Source: Helicobacter magdeburgensis (GTDB lineage: Bacteria > Campylobacterota > Campylobacteria > Campylobacterales > Helicobacteraceae). From it: 64,000 nt of DNA. The stretch lies in contig NZ_JRPE02000002.1 of NCBI RefSeq assembly GCF_000765825.2, positions 150,177 through 214,176 of the forward strand. Reading direction: 5' to 3'. This document shows positions 16,199-24,254 of this stretch, one piece after another. Under the pieces are notes generated by a model. The model saw only the letters and a program-made list of their open reading frames with translations, was not told the DNA's origin and did no database searches. The translations under genes were made by a program, and so were the position numbers. How positions within the stretch are numbered: position 1 is the stretch's first letter; every line of letters begins with the position of its first letter.

Positions 16199-17228
16199 TT
16201 GAGGTATTACATCAACAAAATACGCGATACTCTCTCGCAGTTTGAATCTATTCAGCGATTATTTAAAGGCAGTGGAGTGATTGTAATGCTTCATAGAATC
16301 GCCCCTTTTGAAGATAAACTCTCACCCAATGAAGCTATGAAAGTTAGTCCTGAATTTTTAGAATCTTTCATTATTCAAGCATTGGACTTAAAATATCACT
16401 TCCTTAGCCTTGATGAGCTCTATGATGGGCTACTGCATAATAATTTACCAGAATATTTTATCTGCTTTACCATTGATGATGGCTATAAGGATAATCTTAC
16501 CTTTGGCTATCCTATTTTTGCCAAATACAATATCCCATTTTGCATTTACATCTGCACCTCTTTTCCAGAATCTAGCCATAATATGTGGTGGTTTGCCTTA
16601 GAAGATCATCTTTTAACACACGATAACATTACTTATAAAAATGCGGAGTATGACATCTCAACAAAAGCCCTAAAAGAAGCGATGTTTCTTACAATGAGAG
16701 CTGATATAATCACACAAATTGATAGCTATGAAAACTGCAAACAAACCCTTGAAAATTTTGGAATCTTCTATAATCCACGCGATTATGACAATCTCACACT
16801 TTCTTGGGAAGATATAGCCTTCCTCCATACTCAAAAGCTAGAAAATACATCTAAAAATACGCTGGGGGGGGGGGCAAAGACAACTTTGCACCATAGGCTG
16901 CCACACTCACTCACACCCTATTTTTAATAATCTTAGCAATGATGAAATAGCACAAGACATAGCAAAAGCTCAAAAACTTTTTTTACAAAATCTTCACTTC
17001 ACGCCTACGCATTTTGCCTATCCTTTTGGCAGTAGAGTAGAGGTAAGCCCACATCATTTTTCACTCATACAAAACCTAGGCTTTAAAACCGCCACCACAA
17101 CGAGACACGGAAGCATTTATCCCCAACACACTAAGTCTCTCCACGCTTTGCCTCGTGTGTTTTTTAGTGAAAATTTTATGCTAGAATCCGCCTTTAAGAT
17201 TCGTAAACAACGCATTGTAACAGCTTGA
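16199..17228 (+). CDS. Polysaccharide deacetylase (NodB family), phase OFF (G11 frameshift)
   Basis: NodB-type enzymes remove acetyl groups from amino sugars of glycans. The first part reads VIVMLHRIAPFEDK and YFICFTIDDGYKDNL (catalytic Asp-Asp). After the G11 tract (16864-16874) the translated frame ends at 16927, but another frame continues as LCTIGCHTHSHPIFNN, the second NodB metal motif with its histidines, then FAYPFGS, and ends at TGA 17226-17228. Ten or thirteen G would fuse both parts to about 342 residues. As read, the product lacks the HxxxH motif and should be inactive. TTG 16199 behind AGGAG is the chosen start; an in-frame codon at 16169 overlaps the preceding gene. Confidence 0.85.
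16864..16874 (+). repeat. Poly-G tract G11, currently breaking the deacetylase frame
   Basis: Eleven G after ACGCT and before CAAAGACAA. Length 10 or 13 restores the frame into the CHTHSHP motif. Confidence 0.95.
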
Positions 17229-17251
17229 TACAATTTAAACAAGGAGAGAAA

Positions 17252-18058
17252 ATGACTATCAACTTACAAGAGAAAAATCTCACAGAGCAAGAAAGACTAG
17301 GCGTAGAGCAACTACTACAATCGCAGAATCCAAACATTGCTGATGATTTAGAGCAGATTTGGTATCTACTCAATAAAACTTGGCAGGATATGGGCTGTGA
17401 TAACAAAAACTTAAATTGGGATACAATCGCTCAATTTTACGCTCACCCTGTATGGCTACTCAATGGGCTTTTTATAGAAACGCACGAGCTTTCAATGCAA
17501 ATACGCAAAAACATAGCCCTATATATTTCACAGCAAGGCTTTAAACGCATTTGTGATTATGGCGGAGGGTTTGGCACATTAGCACGAGAAATCGCACAAA
17601 TTTGCCCAGATATTGAAATTGACATATACGAACCATTCCCAAGTGAATATGGCAAAAAGTGTATAGAGAATTTTGCAAATATCCACTTTGTAGATGAGCT
17701 TAAAAAAGATTATTATGACTGCCTTGTCTCAACAGATGTGCTAGAACACGTAGATAATGTGCTAGAGACATTTAACATAATGCTTGAAAGTCTGCAAATA
17801 GGCGGCAAGGCACTTATTGGCAATTGTTTTTACCCTGTAATTGACTGCCATTTGCCAAAGCATTTTCACTTCCGCTACACTTTTAAGCATATCGCCACAC
17901 TTATGGGTGCTACGCATATTGGCGATATACAAGGGGCAGAATATGTCCAAATCTATCATAAATCTAAACCCACGCGAGTGAATCTAGCTGTGAAATTAGC
18001 GGGGGGGGGGGAGCAAATGTTTATTCCCCTTGCTGAATATGGTGCGATTTGTGCTTAG
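17252..18058 (+). CDS. SAM-dependent methyltransferase with poly-G-controlled C-terminus
   Basis: The 268-residue product has motif I RICDYGGGFGTLAREIA, DIYEPFPSEYGKKC, CLVSTDVLEHVDNVLETF and GGKALIGNCF, a class I methyltransferase. The G11 tract (18001-18011) lies near the end: as read, the tail is GGGEQMFIPLAEYGAICA. With ten G the frame instead runs to a TAA at 18105-18107 that abuts the ATG of the next gene, with a basic tail that includes RLLRKLKKKKEL. ATG 17252 follows AAGGAGAG; an upstream TTG at 17225 is possible but overlaps the stop of the repaired deacetylase frame. The substrate is unknown. Confidence 0.82.
   Translation: MTINLQEKNLTEQERLGVEQLLQSQNPNIADDLEQIWYLLNKTWQDMGCDNKNLNWDTIAQFYAHPVWLLNGLFIETHELSMQIRKNIALYISQQGFKRICDYGGGFGTLAREIAQICPDIEIDIYEPFPSEYGKKCIENFANIHFVDELKKDYYDCLVSTDVLEHVDNVLETFNIMLESLQIGGKALIGNCFYPVIDCHLPKHFHFRYTFKHIATLMGATHIGDIQGAEYVQIYHKSKPTRVNLAVKLAGGGEQMFIPLAEYGAICA
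18001..18011 (+). repeat. Poly-G tract G11 near a methyltransferase C-terminus
   Basis: Eleven G between TAGC and AGCAA, the same flanks as the tract at 10509-10519. Length 10 opens a 31-residue basic tail. Confidence 0.95.
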
Positions 18059-18107
18059 ACCCTGTGTGAGGTTATTAAGAAAACTAAAAAAGAAAAAGGA
18101 GCTTTAA

Positions 18108-19063
18108 ATGACGCCACAACCCTGCATACTCTGCCACAGCAATGATACACATATCACACAAAATATAAATAAAGATGAGCTTATCGCTCTGTATAAAAGG
18201 AGTTTTGGCACTGATATACAGTCACTTATCACAAGTGATTTACTCTATCATCACTGCAAGGCTTGTGATTTGCGATTTTTCACCTGTGAAGATGGCTCTA
18301 TCCCCACCGGTGATGATGCCTTCTACAATGCCCTAAATCAGCTTGATTGGTATTATTTTAGTGAAAAGCACGAATACCACTTTGCTAAAAAATTCATCGC
18401 TAAAGATTCTAAAGTCTTAGAAGTAGGCTGTGGCAAAGCAGCCTTTGCCAACTTTCTGCCACAAGAGACAAAGCCCCACTATGTCGGCTTAGAGTTCAGC
18501 ACGCAAGCAAAGCAAATGGCGGCAAAAAATGGAATCGTCATTGAAAATATATCTGTTGAAGAGTTTGCAAAATCACACGCACAAACTTTTGATGTCGCGT
18601 GTAGTTTCCAAGTTTTAGAGCATACGAGCAATCCAAACTCTTTCATACAAGCTCAAATTGACTGCTTAAAAGCTGATATTTTAACTGGGGGGGGGGGCGA
18701 GATAAGATCCCATATCTCATCATCGCCGTGCCAAGCGAAGATAGCTTTTTGAAGCATTGTGTCAATGGTATTCTTAATATGCCGCCTCATCATATCTCCC
18801 GCTTTAGTGATAAAACTCTCCAAGAAATAGCTAGAATCTTTAATCTTACATTGCTAGAAATTTACCACGAGCAAGTCCAGCCAGAGCATATTGATTTCTA
18901 CAAAGCCACAATGTGGGCGAAGCTCTTTTTGCCAACTCCGCTCATAGACAGGGGATTGGCAAGAAAATTCATCAATAAAGCAGGATTTATCGGCAGATCT
19001 TTTATCAAAATCCCACCCAACGCAAAAGGACACACCGCAGTAGCAATATACACACTTAAATAA
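18108..19063 (+). CDS. Zinc-ribbon SAM methyltransferase, phase OFF (G11 frameshift)
   Basis: The N-terminal part has CILCHSNDTH and HHCKACDLRFF (zinc ribbon), SKVLEVGCGKAAFANFL (motif I) and VACSFQVLEHTSNP. After the G11 tract (18687-18697) the frame runs into about 18 unrelated residues and stops at 18752. A different frame continues as DKIPYLIIAVPSEDSFLKH and runs to TAA 19063. Twelve (or nine) G would give about 318 residues. ATG 18108 follows AAAAAGGAG. The two halves match one methyltransferase family only when joined, so this is a switched-off gene rather than two genes. It is convergent with pgeF, overlapping by eight bases. Confidence 0.85.
18687..18697 (+). repeat. Poly-G tract G11, currently breaking a methyltransferase frame
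   Basis: Eleven G after GATATTTTAACT and before CGAGATAAG. One more G restores the frame. Confidence 0.95.
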
Positions 19064-19904
19064 TGCCCTTTTTTAGCATTGCCAAAAGTCCAAATCGCCC
19101 TGTGGAATGCTCCCTCCTATACGAGTATAGCCCACTCTCACAGCTTGAGCAAAATGGGCTTATCTCCACCTGACTAGGTTTCAAGCCTAGATTCTCACTT
19201 TGCTGCTTAAGACAAACAATCAAGTCAAGATTCTTCCCCTGAAACACATCATTAAATCCCAAAATCTCCGCTTGTGTGCGTATCTCCTCCCCCACTTCAT
19301 AACAACACGAACGGATAGAGGCTCCCACATACATCAGGCAGTCCTCTACCCTCGTGCCATACACTTCACTCATACGCTTAAAAACAAAGGGCAAAATCCC
19401 ATCAAACACGCCCTTACGCCCAGCGTGTATCACACTCACAACCCCATTTTTCCTATCATAAAGCAATATAGGGTTGCAATCTGCCACCATAACAAAAACA
19501 AGCACATTTGACAAATGCGTGATAATCGCATCTGCCTCGCCAAGACACATACCCCCATCACGCCGCCTATATTTTGAAACAAGATTCTCATCTACAACCA
19601 CACTTTTTGTGCTATGAATCTGCTGACAATAAAACATAGGGATATTTTTAGCAAAATCCCTATCCGCCCCACTCTCACTAGTCCCAAGCCCAACTCTAGA
19701 ATCTGCCTTGCCAAAAGTTTTTACAAACGCTTCTTTCACACGCCTATGATTTGTATCTACACTTTGCTTACAATCTCCCACACCATAGCCAAGATTGAGC
19801 GTATTAAATACCCCTTCACTCACTCCACCATAGCGATCGCTCAAGGCAAAACATACATTTTCATTCTTAAAAAGTGGAGATTCTAAACTTGTATAAAAAA
19901 ACAT
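19056..19904 (-). CDS. pgeF: Laccase-domain protein (YfiH / PgeF family)
   Basis: Family members are zinc-dependent purine nucleoside or peptidoglycan-editing enzymes, formerly called polyphenol oxidases. The 282-residue protein shows FALSDRYGGVSEGVFNTLNL, VMVADCNPILLYD, VSVIHAGRKGVFDGIL (zinc-binding His) and YVGASIRSCCYEVGEE (zinc-binding Cys), in the family order. It reads towards the glycan island and away from nrfH, and does not look part of either. Confidence 0.88.
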   Translation of the reverse strand: MFFYTSLESPLFKNENVCFALSDRYGGVSEGVFNTLNLGYGVGDCKQSVDTNHRRVKEAFVKTFGKADSRVGLGTSESGADRDFAKNIPMFYCQQIHSTKSVVVDENLVSKYRRRDGGMCLGEADAIITHLSNVLVFVMVADCNPILLYDRKNGVVSVIHAGRKGVFDGILPFVFKRMSEVYGTRVEDCLMYVGASIRSCCYEVGEEIRTQAEILGFNDVFQGKNLDLIVCLKQQSENLGLKPSQVEISPFCSSCESGLYSYRREHSTGRFGLLAMLKKGII

Positions 19905-19922
19905 AACATCTATTCCTTATTT

Positions 19923-19936
19923 TTGATGTAAATCAA
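19923..19936 (+). promoter_or_regulatory. FNR-type palindrome upstream of nrfHA
   Basis: TTGATGTAAATCAA matches the FNR consensus TTGAT-N4-ATCAA at all ten defined positions. It lies in the divergent region between pgeF and nrfH, 94 bases before the nrfH start. It probably binds a Crp/Fnr family regulator to induce nitrite respiration; the gene at 43533 is a candidate. Confidence 0.7.
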
Positions 19937-20030
19937 ATCATTTTCAATATGATAATAATAAAATTCTAGCGAGTGTTTTCTTAATTCTCACTCGGCAACA
20001 CAAATAAGGCAACAACTTAAGGAGGGTCTA

Positions 20031-20543
20031 TTGAAACAAAGCCAACAAAAAAAGTCCTTCTCTCTCATTTCAAGCATTTTTGCCATTCTGCTCGTTGTAA
20101 TACTTATCCTAGCGTGTTATACTTTCTATAATGCAAAGGGAATGTCTTATCTTAGCAACGATTCAGAAGCGTGCAATAACTGCCATATTATGAATGAAGT
20201 GTATAGCGACTATCTCAGTGCGCCCCATTCACAAAAGATTGCAGGGCAACCAAGGGCTACTTGTAATGACTGCCACTTGCCACACGGATTTGTTTCTAAA
20301 TGGATTGCCAAGGCAAAAAGTGGTGTAGGACACGCTTATGCTTTCACTTTTGAACTTGAATCTTTGCCAACCAATCTTAGTGCAAACGAGGCAAGTAAGC
20401 AAATGGTGCAAGATAACTGCGTGCGATGTCATATTGAATATGTCCAAAATGCGGTCAATCCCACGACCATACCCGGACACGATAGCAGTGCTTTAAGCTG
20501 TGTATCTTGCCACGAAGGCGTGGGGCATAAACGCGGATTTTAA
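20031..20543 (+). CDS. nrfH: Cytochrome c nitrite reductase small subunit (menaquinol dehydrogenase)
   Basis: NapC/NirT family tetrahaem cytochrome anchored in the inner membrane that oxidises menaquinol and passes electrons to NrfA. The 170-residue protein has one N-terminal transmembrane helix (about residues 12-32) and four haem motifs: CNNCH 48-52, CNDCH 78-82, CVRCH 130-134 and CVSCH 157-161. It starts with TTG behind AAGGAGGG. nrfA follows after 24 bases, the standard nrfHA unit. Confidence 0.95.
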   Translation: MKQSQQKKSFSLISSIFAILLVVILILACYTFYNAKGMSYLSNDSEACNNCHIMNEVYSDYLSAPHSQKIAGQPRATCNDCHLPHGFVSKWIAKAKSGVGHAYAFTFELESLPTNLSANEASKQMVQDNCVRCHIEYVQNAVNPTTIPGHDSSALSCVSCHEGVGHKRGF

Positions 20544-20567
20544 ATAAACTTACTAAAGGAGGAAAAA

Positions 20568-22418
20568 ATGCAGAAAAAGAAAGGAATGCTACCCATACTT
20601 GTTGTTGTAGCTATTGTTGTGATTGTTGGGCTTTTATGGCTTAATCAAGATATTTCATCAAAACAAGCGGGAAATACTGGTGTCATCTCTAAACAGCTTG
20701 TGGAGCTTACTGATGAGAATCCAACTTTTGACTTTTGGGGTAAAAACTTCCCAGAATACCTTGATATGTATCTCAAAGTGGAAACAGAAGCACCAAAATA
20801 TACAAATTTTGGTGGGAATCTTGCCTATTCAAAGCTTATCCGCTACCCACAACTCACGATTTTGTGGGCGGGATATCCATTTAGCCTTGATGCCAACGAA
20901 GAAAGAGGGCATTTTTGGATTCAAGTGGATCAAATGGATACAGCAAGAAACAATAAAGACTTCCTAAACGCACACGGATTTGCGAAATTTGGCGGACAAC
21001 CCGCTGCGTGTATGAACTGCCATAGCGGTTGGACACCTTGGCTTATCAATAATGTAGCCAAAGGCGATTTCACCGCATTTAATAGCACAAAATATTGGAC
21101 AATGATTAAAAATGTCCCCACGCGTAATGGCATAAAAGAGGGTTCTGCTGAACACGGCGGACCACACGGAGGCAAGAGAATGGGTGTTACTTGTGCAGAT
21201 TGCCACAATCCTGATGATATGAGCCTAAGAGTGGTGCGTCCAGCCCTTATTAATTCACTTGTGGATAGAGGCTACCAAAAAGACCCGATTCAAGGTATCA
21301 AAGCGGACAGAAAAGAGATGAGAACGCTTGTTTGTGCGCAATGCCACGTGGAATACTACTTCAAGCCCACAGGTGAGAAAGTCAAGGTTATGGGAGAAAC
21401 TATCGCAAGTGATGAAAGCCAAAAATGGTGGAATGGCACACAAAAGACTTATGATGAGTATGAGCATTGGCGAAATGGCAATAAAGCTACTGAAATAGAA
21501 GTAGATGGCATTAACCTTACATTCCCGTGGAGTGCGTGGAAAAAAGGTGAGCCTTTTAGAATTGAAATGTTTGATGCTCACTATGATGCGGTGCGACCGA
21601 TATTTAAAGAGGATTGGACACATAAAGAAACTAAAGCTCCTATGATTAAGATTCAACACCCTGAGTATGAGATGTTTAGCGGTGGGGTGCACGCAGCTAA
21701 TGGCGTAAGCTGTGCGGATTGTCATATGCCTTATGTCAAGGGTGCAGGTGGCAAGAAGATTACGCAACACAACATCACTTCACCACTTTTTGATATCAAC
21801 TCTGCGTGTAAGACTTGCCACACACAAAGCGAAGAATATCTCAAAAAGCAAATTGCAGATATTCAAAAATCTGTCGCCTTTGATTTGAGAAGTGCGGAGT
21901 ATGCGACTGTAAGCCTTATTTTTGATATTAAGAAATTGCGTGAAGAGCTAGGCAAACTTCCTGCATATCAAACCGATGGCAAACCAGATGACGCTAAAAT
22001 CTCAAAAGCTCTAGCTGAGCCACTTGAACTCCATAGAAAAGGGCAAATGCGAGGTGATTTTGTCGGGGCGGAAAACTCCACAGGATTCCACAATCCAAGG
22101 GAAGCTAGTCGTATGCTACTTCAAGCGGTAGAAATGGCACGTATGGGACAAACAAAGCTTGTTGAAATCGCAAGTCAAAATGGCATTAAAAACTTCAAAA
22201 CTTCAAATCTTGGCTTTGAGGAGATTCAAAAGTTTAATCCCGGTGAGATTGTGTATAAAATTGACCTTAATGGACACACAGCAGGTGAGCGATACTACAA
22301 ACATCACGAAGTTAATGGCGAAGCTCCAAAGGAACTTTTAGAGCTTGATAAAAATACAAAGCCTTATAATTTCAGTGAAATTGACAAAACTTCTGCAAGT
22401 GCCATAAGCACAAAATAA
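20568..22418 (+). CDS. nrfA: Ammonia-forming cytochrome c nitrite reductase catalytic subunit
   Basis: Pentahaem periplasmic enzyme reducing nitrite to ammonium with six electrons; it can also handle NO. The 616-residue protein has an N-terminal membrane anchor or uncleaved signal (about residues 9-26) and five haem motifs: CMNCH 148-152, CADCH 209-213, CAQCH 256-260, CADCH 382-386 and CKTCH 414-418. The first, at the active site, is CxxCH instead of the usual CxxCK, so the lysine ligand is replaced, as in Campylobacter jejuni. The HNITSPLFDIN segment supplies a distal histidine. At 616 residues it is longer than the roughly 480-residue E. coli enzyme. ATG follows AAAGGAGG. Confidence 0.95.
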   Translation: MQKKKGMLPILVVVAIVVIVGLLWLNQDISSKQAGNTGVISKQLVELTDENPTFDFWGKNFPEYLDMYLKVETEAPKYTNFGGNLAYSKLIRYPQLTILWAGYPFSLDANEERGHFWIQVDQMDTARNNKDFLNAHGFAKFGGQPAACMNCHSGWTPWLINNVAKGDFTAFNSTKYWTMIKNVPTRNGIKEGSAEHGGPHGGKRMGVTCADCHNPDDMSLRVVRPALINSLVDRGYQKDPIQGIKADRKEMRTLVCAQCHVEYYFKPTGEKVKVMGETIASDESQKWWNGTQKTYDEYEHWRNGNKATEIEVDGINLTFPWSAWKKGEPFRIEMFDAHYDAVRPIFKEDWTHKETKAPMIKIQHPEYEMFSGGVHAANGVSCADCHMPYVKGAGGKKITQHNITSPLFDINSACKTCHTQSEEYLKKQIADIQKSVAFDLRSAEYATVSLIFDIKKLREELGKLPAYQTDGKPDDAKISKALAEPLELHRKGQMRGDFVGAENSTGFHNPREASRMLLQAVEMARMGQTKLVEIASQNGIKNFKTSNLGFEEIQKFNPGEIVYKIDLNGHTAGERYYKHHEVNGEAPKELLELDKNTKPYNFSEIDKTSASAISTK

Positions 22419-22430
22419 TCTTTCTCTCAT

Positions 22431-22496
22431 ATTCCTAGCCTAGCCTTGATATAAAAGACAAGGGGGCTTAGGCTAGGAATCCTTTCTCTTTTTATT
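22431..22496 (+). terminator. Rho-independent terminator of nrfHA
   Basis: ATTCCTAGCC at 22431-22440 pairs with GGCTAGGAAT at 22471-22480, and the stem extends inwards with one bulge. It is followed by CCTTTCTCTTTTTATT, 13 bases past the nrfA stop. Confidence 0.8.
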
Positions 22497-22556
22497 ACGA
22501 TTATTATGCTATAATCCGCAAATTCCACATATTTCATTTCATAGCAAAAGGAAAAA

Positions 22557-23561
22557 ATGATGAACAAAAAGCTTATTGCTCTTATTTTGGGGTTAGGCGC
22601 ATTAGTTGCGTTAGGTTTGGGTGTGTTTCTCTCAATCAAAACAAAAGATATCAAGTCGCATTTAGAAAAAACACTCAATGAAAAATTTGAATCTTTTGTC
22701 CAAGAGAGTGGCTACATCACAGAATGGGAGCCTTTCTCTTGTAGTGGGCTTGTAAATATAGGCTGTTATAGCCCAAAGATTGTCGCCACAGATGGAGAGG
22801 GGATTTTGACACTTAAAAATATGGGATTTGATATTGATTCTATGGATAATGCTTCACTCCAAGCATCACTTAATATCAAAGATATAACACTTGGAGTTAA
22901 AGATATTGATAAAGAAGATAAGGATCTTAAAGAGAATCTTGCTCTTTTTTCGTCTTTTTTCCCAAACAATGTGAGATGCAATATCTCACTTAAACAAAAT
23001 GATGACAAACTCGCTGAAAACCTACAATGCACTATTGCAGCTAAGAATGCGACCTACCAAATACAAGGTGTTGATACCTACCAGCACGATGGCTTTAAAA
23101 CACAAAATATCGCTCAAATTCTGCAAGAGTTTTATTTTGATGCGTTTGTGAATGAAGAGAGTTCTACACATTTTGAAGAATACAAATATGCTCTTGATAA
23201 TGTTATGTTTAAAGTCAAGGACAATGGCTTAAGCAAAGATCTGTATAAATATTATGAACTGCAAAGCAATGCTCAAGGGCTACCTGTCAGCCAAGAGGGA
23301 TTTGAGCAAAATGCCAAAAATGTAAATATGTTAGCCACAATCGGGCTAAGCTTGATAATGGGTGAGGCTTATCATAATGAAATCATAGAGCTTGGCAATG
23401 CCCTTGAAAGCTTAGTGTTAGGCAAAAGCAAAGAGCTTGGATTCTCATTTAAACACAAGGCAGATTCACAAGAAGAGTTTGTCTCTCTCAAAGAGTTTTT
23501 GCTCAATCCTTATGCGTCTTACCTTGCAGATAACTTTACTTTTGAGATTATCTCACAATAG
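22557..23561 (+). CDS. Conserved hypothetical membrane-anchored protein
   Basis: I do not recognise this protein. The 334 residues start with a clear transmembrane or signal segment (about residues 4-27, LIALILGLGALVALGLGVFL) followed by a mostly acidic, soluble, presumably periplasmic region. Two cysteines (SCSGLVNIGC, about residues 62-69) could form a disulphide. No repeats or catalytic motif are visible. ATG 22557 follows AAAAGGAAAAA. The dgkA gene begins 24 bases after, so the two may be cotranscribed. Confidence 0.7.
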   Translation: MMNKKLIALILGLGALVALGLGVFLSIKTKDIKSHLEKTLNEKFESFVQESGYITEWEPFSCSGLVNIGCYSPKIVATDGEGILTLKNMGFDIDSMDNASLQASLNIKDITLGVKDIDKEDKDLKENLALFSSFFPNNVRCNISLKQNDDKLAENLQCTIAAKNATYQIQGVDTYQHDGFKTQNIAQILQEFYFDAFVNEESSTHFEEYKYALDNVMFKVKDNGLSKDLYKYYELQSNAQGLPVSQEGFEQNAKNVNMLATIGLSLIMGEAYHNEIIELGNALESLVLGKSKELGFSFKHKADSQEEFVSLKEFLLNPYASYLADNFTFEIISQ

Positions 23562-23584
23562 GCGAGAAAGGCAAAAGGTGCAAA

Positions 23585-23980
23585 ATGGAAAACAACTATC
23601 AACGCAATGATAAAAAGGGTAAAACAGGTTTCAAGCGTTTATATAATGCCTTTTTTTTCTCACTTGATGGGATTAAGGCAGCTTGGAAAGAAGAAGAGGG
23701 CTTTAGGCAAGTTTTTAGCGTTGGGCTTGTGCTAAGCATTGTTGCCTTTTTTCTCGCACAGAGTTGGCAGGAGCTGATTTTGCTAATTTTGCCTTGTGTG
23801 CTTTCTGTGATTGTAGAGCTTATTAACTCCGCGATTGAAAATGCCATTGACTTTACAAGCCTTGAAATCCACCCTCTAGCCAAAAAAGCAAAGGATATGG
23901 GCAGTGCTATTCAGCTGATGGCGTGTTTATTTGTAGCGTTTGTGTGGGGCAGCTACCTGCTTATGCGGTTTGTGTTGTAG
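23585..23980 (+). CDS. dgkA: Diacylglycerol kinase
   Basis: Small integral membrane kinase that recycles diacylglycerol to phosphatidic acid. The 131-residue protein has the DgkA core: FSLDGIKAAWKEEEGFRQV near the N-terminus, then VIVELINSAIENAIDFTS (catalytic glutamates and Asn) and three transmembrane helices. Slightly longer than the 122 residues of E. coli because of an N-terminal basic extension. Confidence 0.95.
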   Translation: MENNYQRNDKKGKTGFKRLYNAFFFSLDGIKAAWKEEEGFRQVFSVGLVLSIVAFFLAQSWQELILLILPCVLSVIVELINSAIENAIDFTSLEIHPLAKKAKDMGSAIQLMACLFVAFVWGSYLLMRFVL

Positions 23981-23987
23981 ATTCTAT

Positions 23988-24167
23988 TTATTTTTTAGTA
24001 TTATCACGAATATCACATAGGATATTGACAACATAAACAAAAACTATCCAACTTAAGATAAATACTACAATAGGAAAAAACTCCCTGCTTGTTCTATCTT
24101 CAACAATAGATGACCACCCAATAAATAACGGCAACAATACGACAGATAATCTTACAACAAAATCCAT
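23988..24167 (-). CDS. Small two-helix membrane protein
   Basis: A 59-residue frame with two hydrophobic helices, VVRLSVVLLPLFIGWSSI and FPIVVFILSWIVFVYVVNIL, joined by a charged loop. I chose ATG 24167 because AAAGGAG ends six bases upstream; a TTG two codons earlier is too close to that site. The function is unknown. Convergent with dgkA. Confidence 0.5.
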   Translation of the reverse strand: MDFVVRLSVVLLPLFIGWSSIVEDRTSREFFPIVVFILSWIVFVYVVNILCDIRDNTKK

Positions 24168-24254
24168 TCTCAACTCCTTTTTTTACGAAATAAAGAGTCG
24201 TTCTAATTTATCAAAAACCCAAAAAAGCACCGCAAAAGCCAAGTGGCAAACCCC

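Noticed and set aside
21255..21770. 171-codon antisense frame within nrfA
   Set aside because: Shadow of a strongly conserved cytochrome gene; no start signal or family resemblance.
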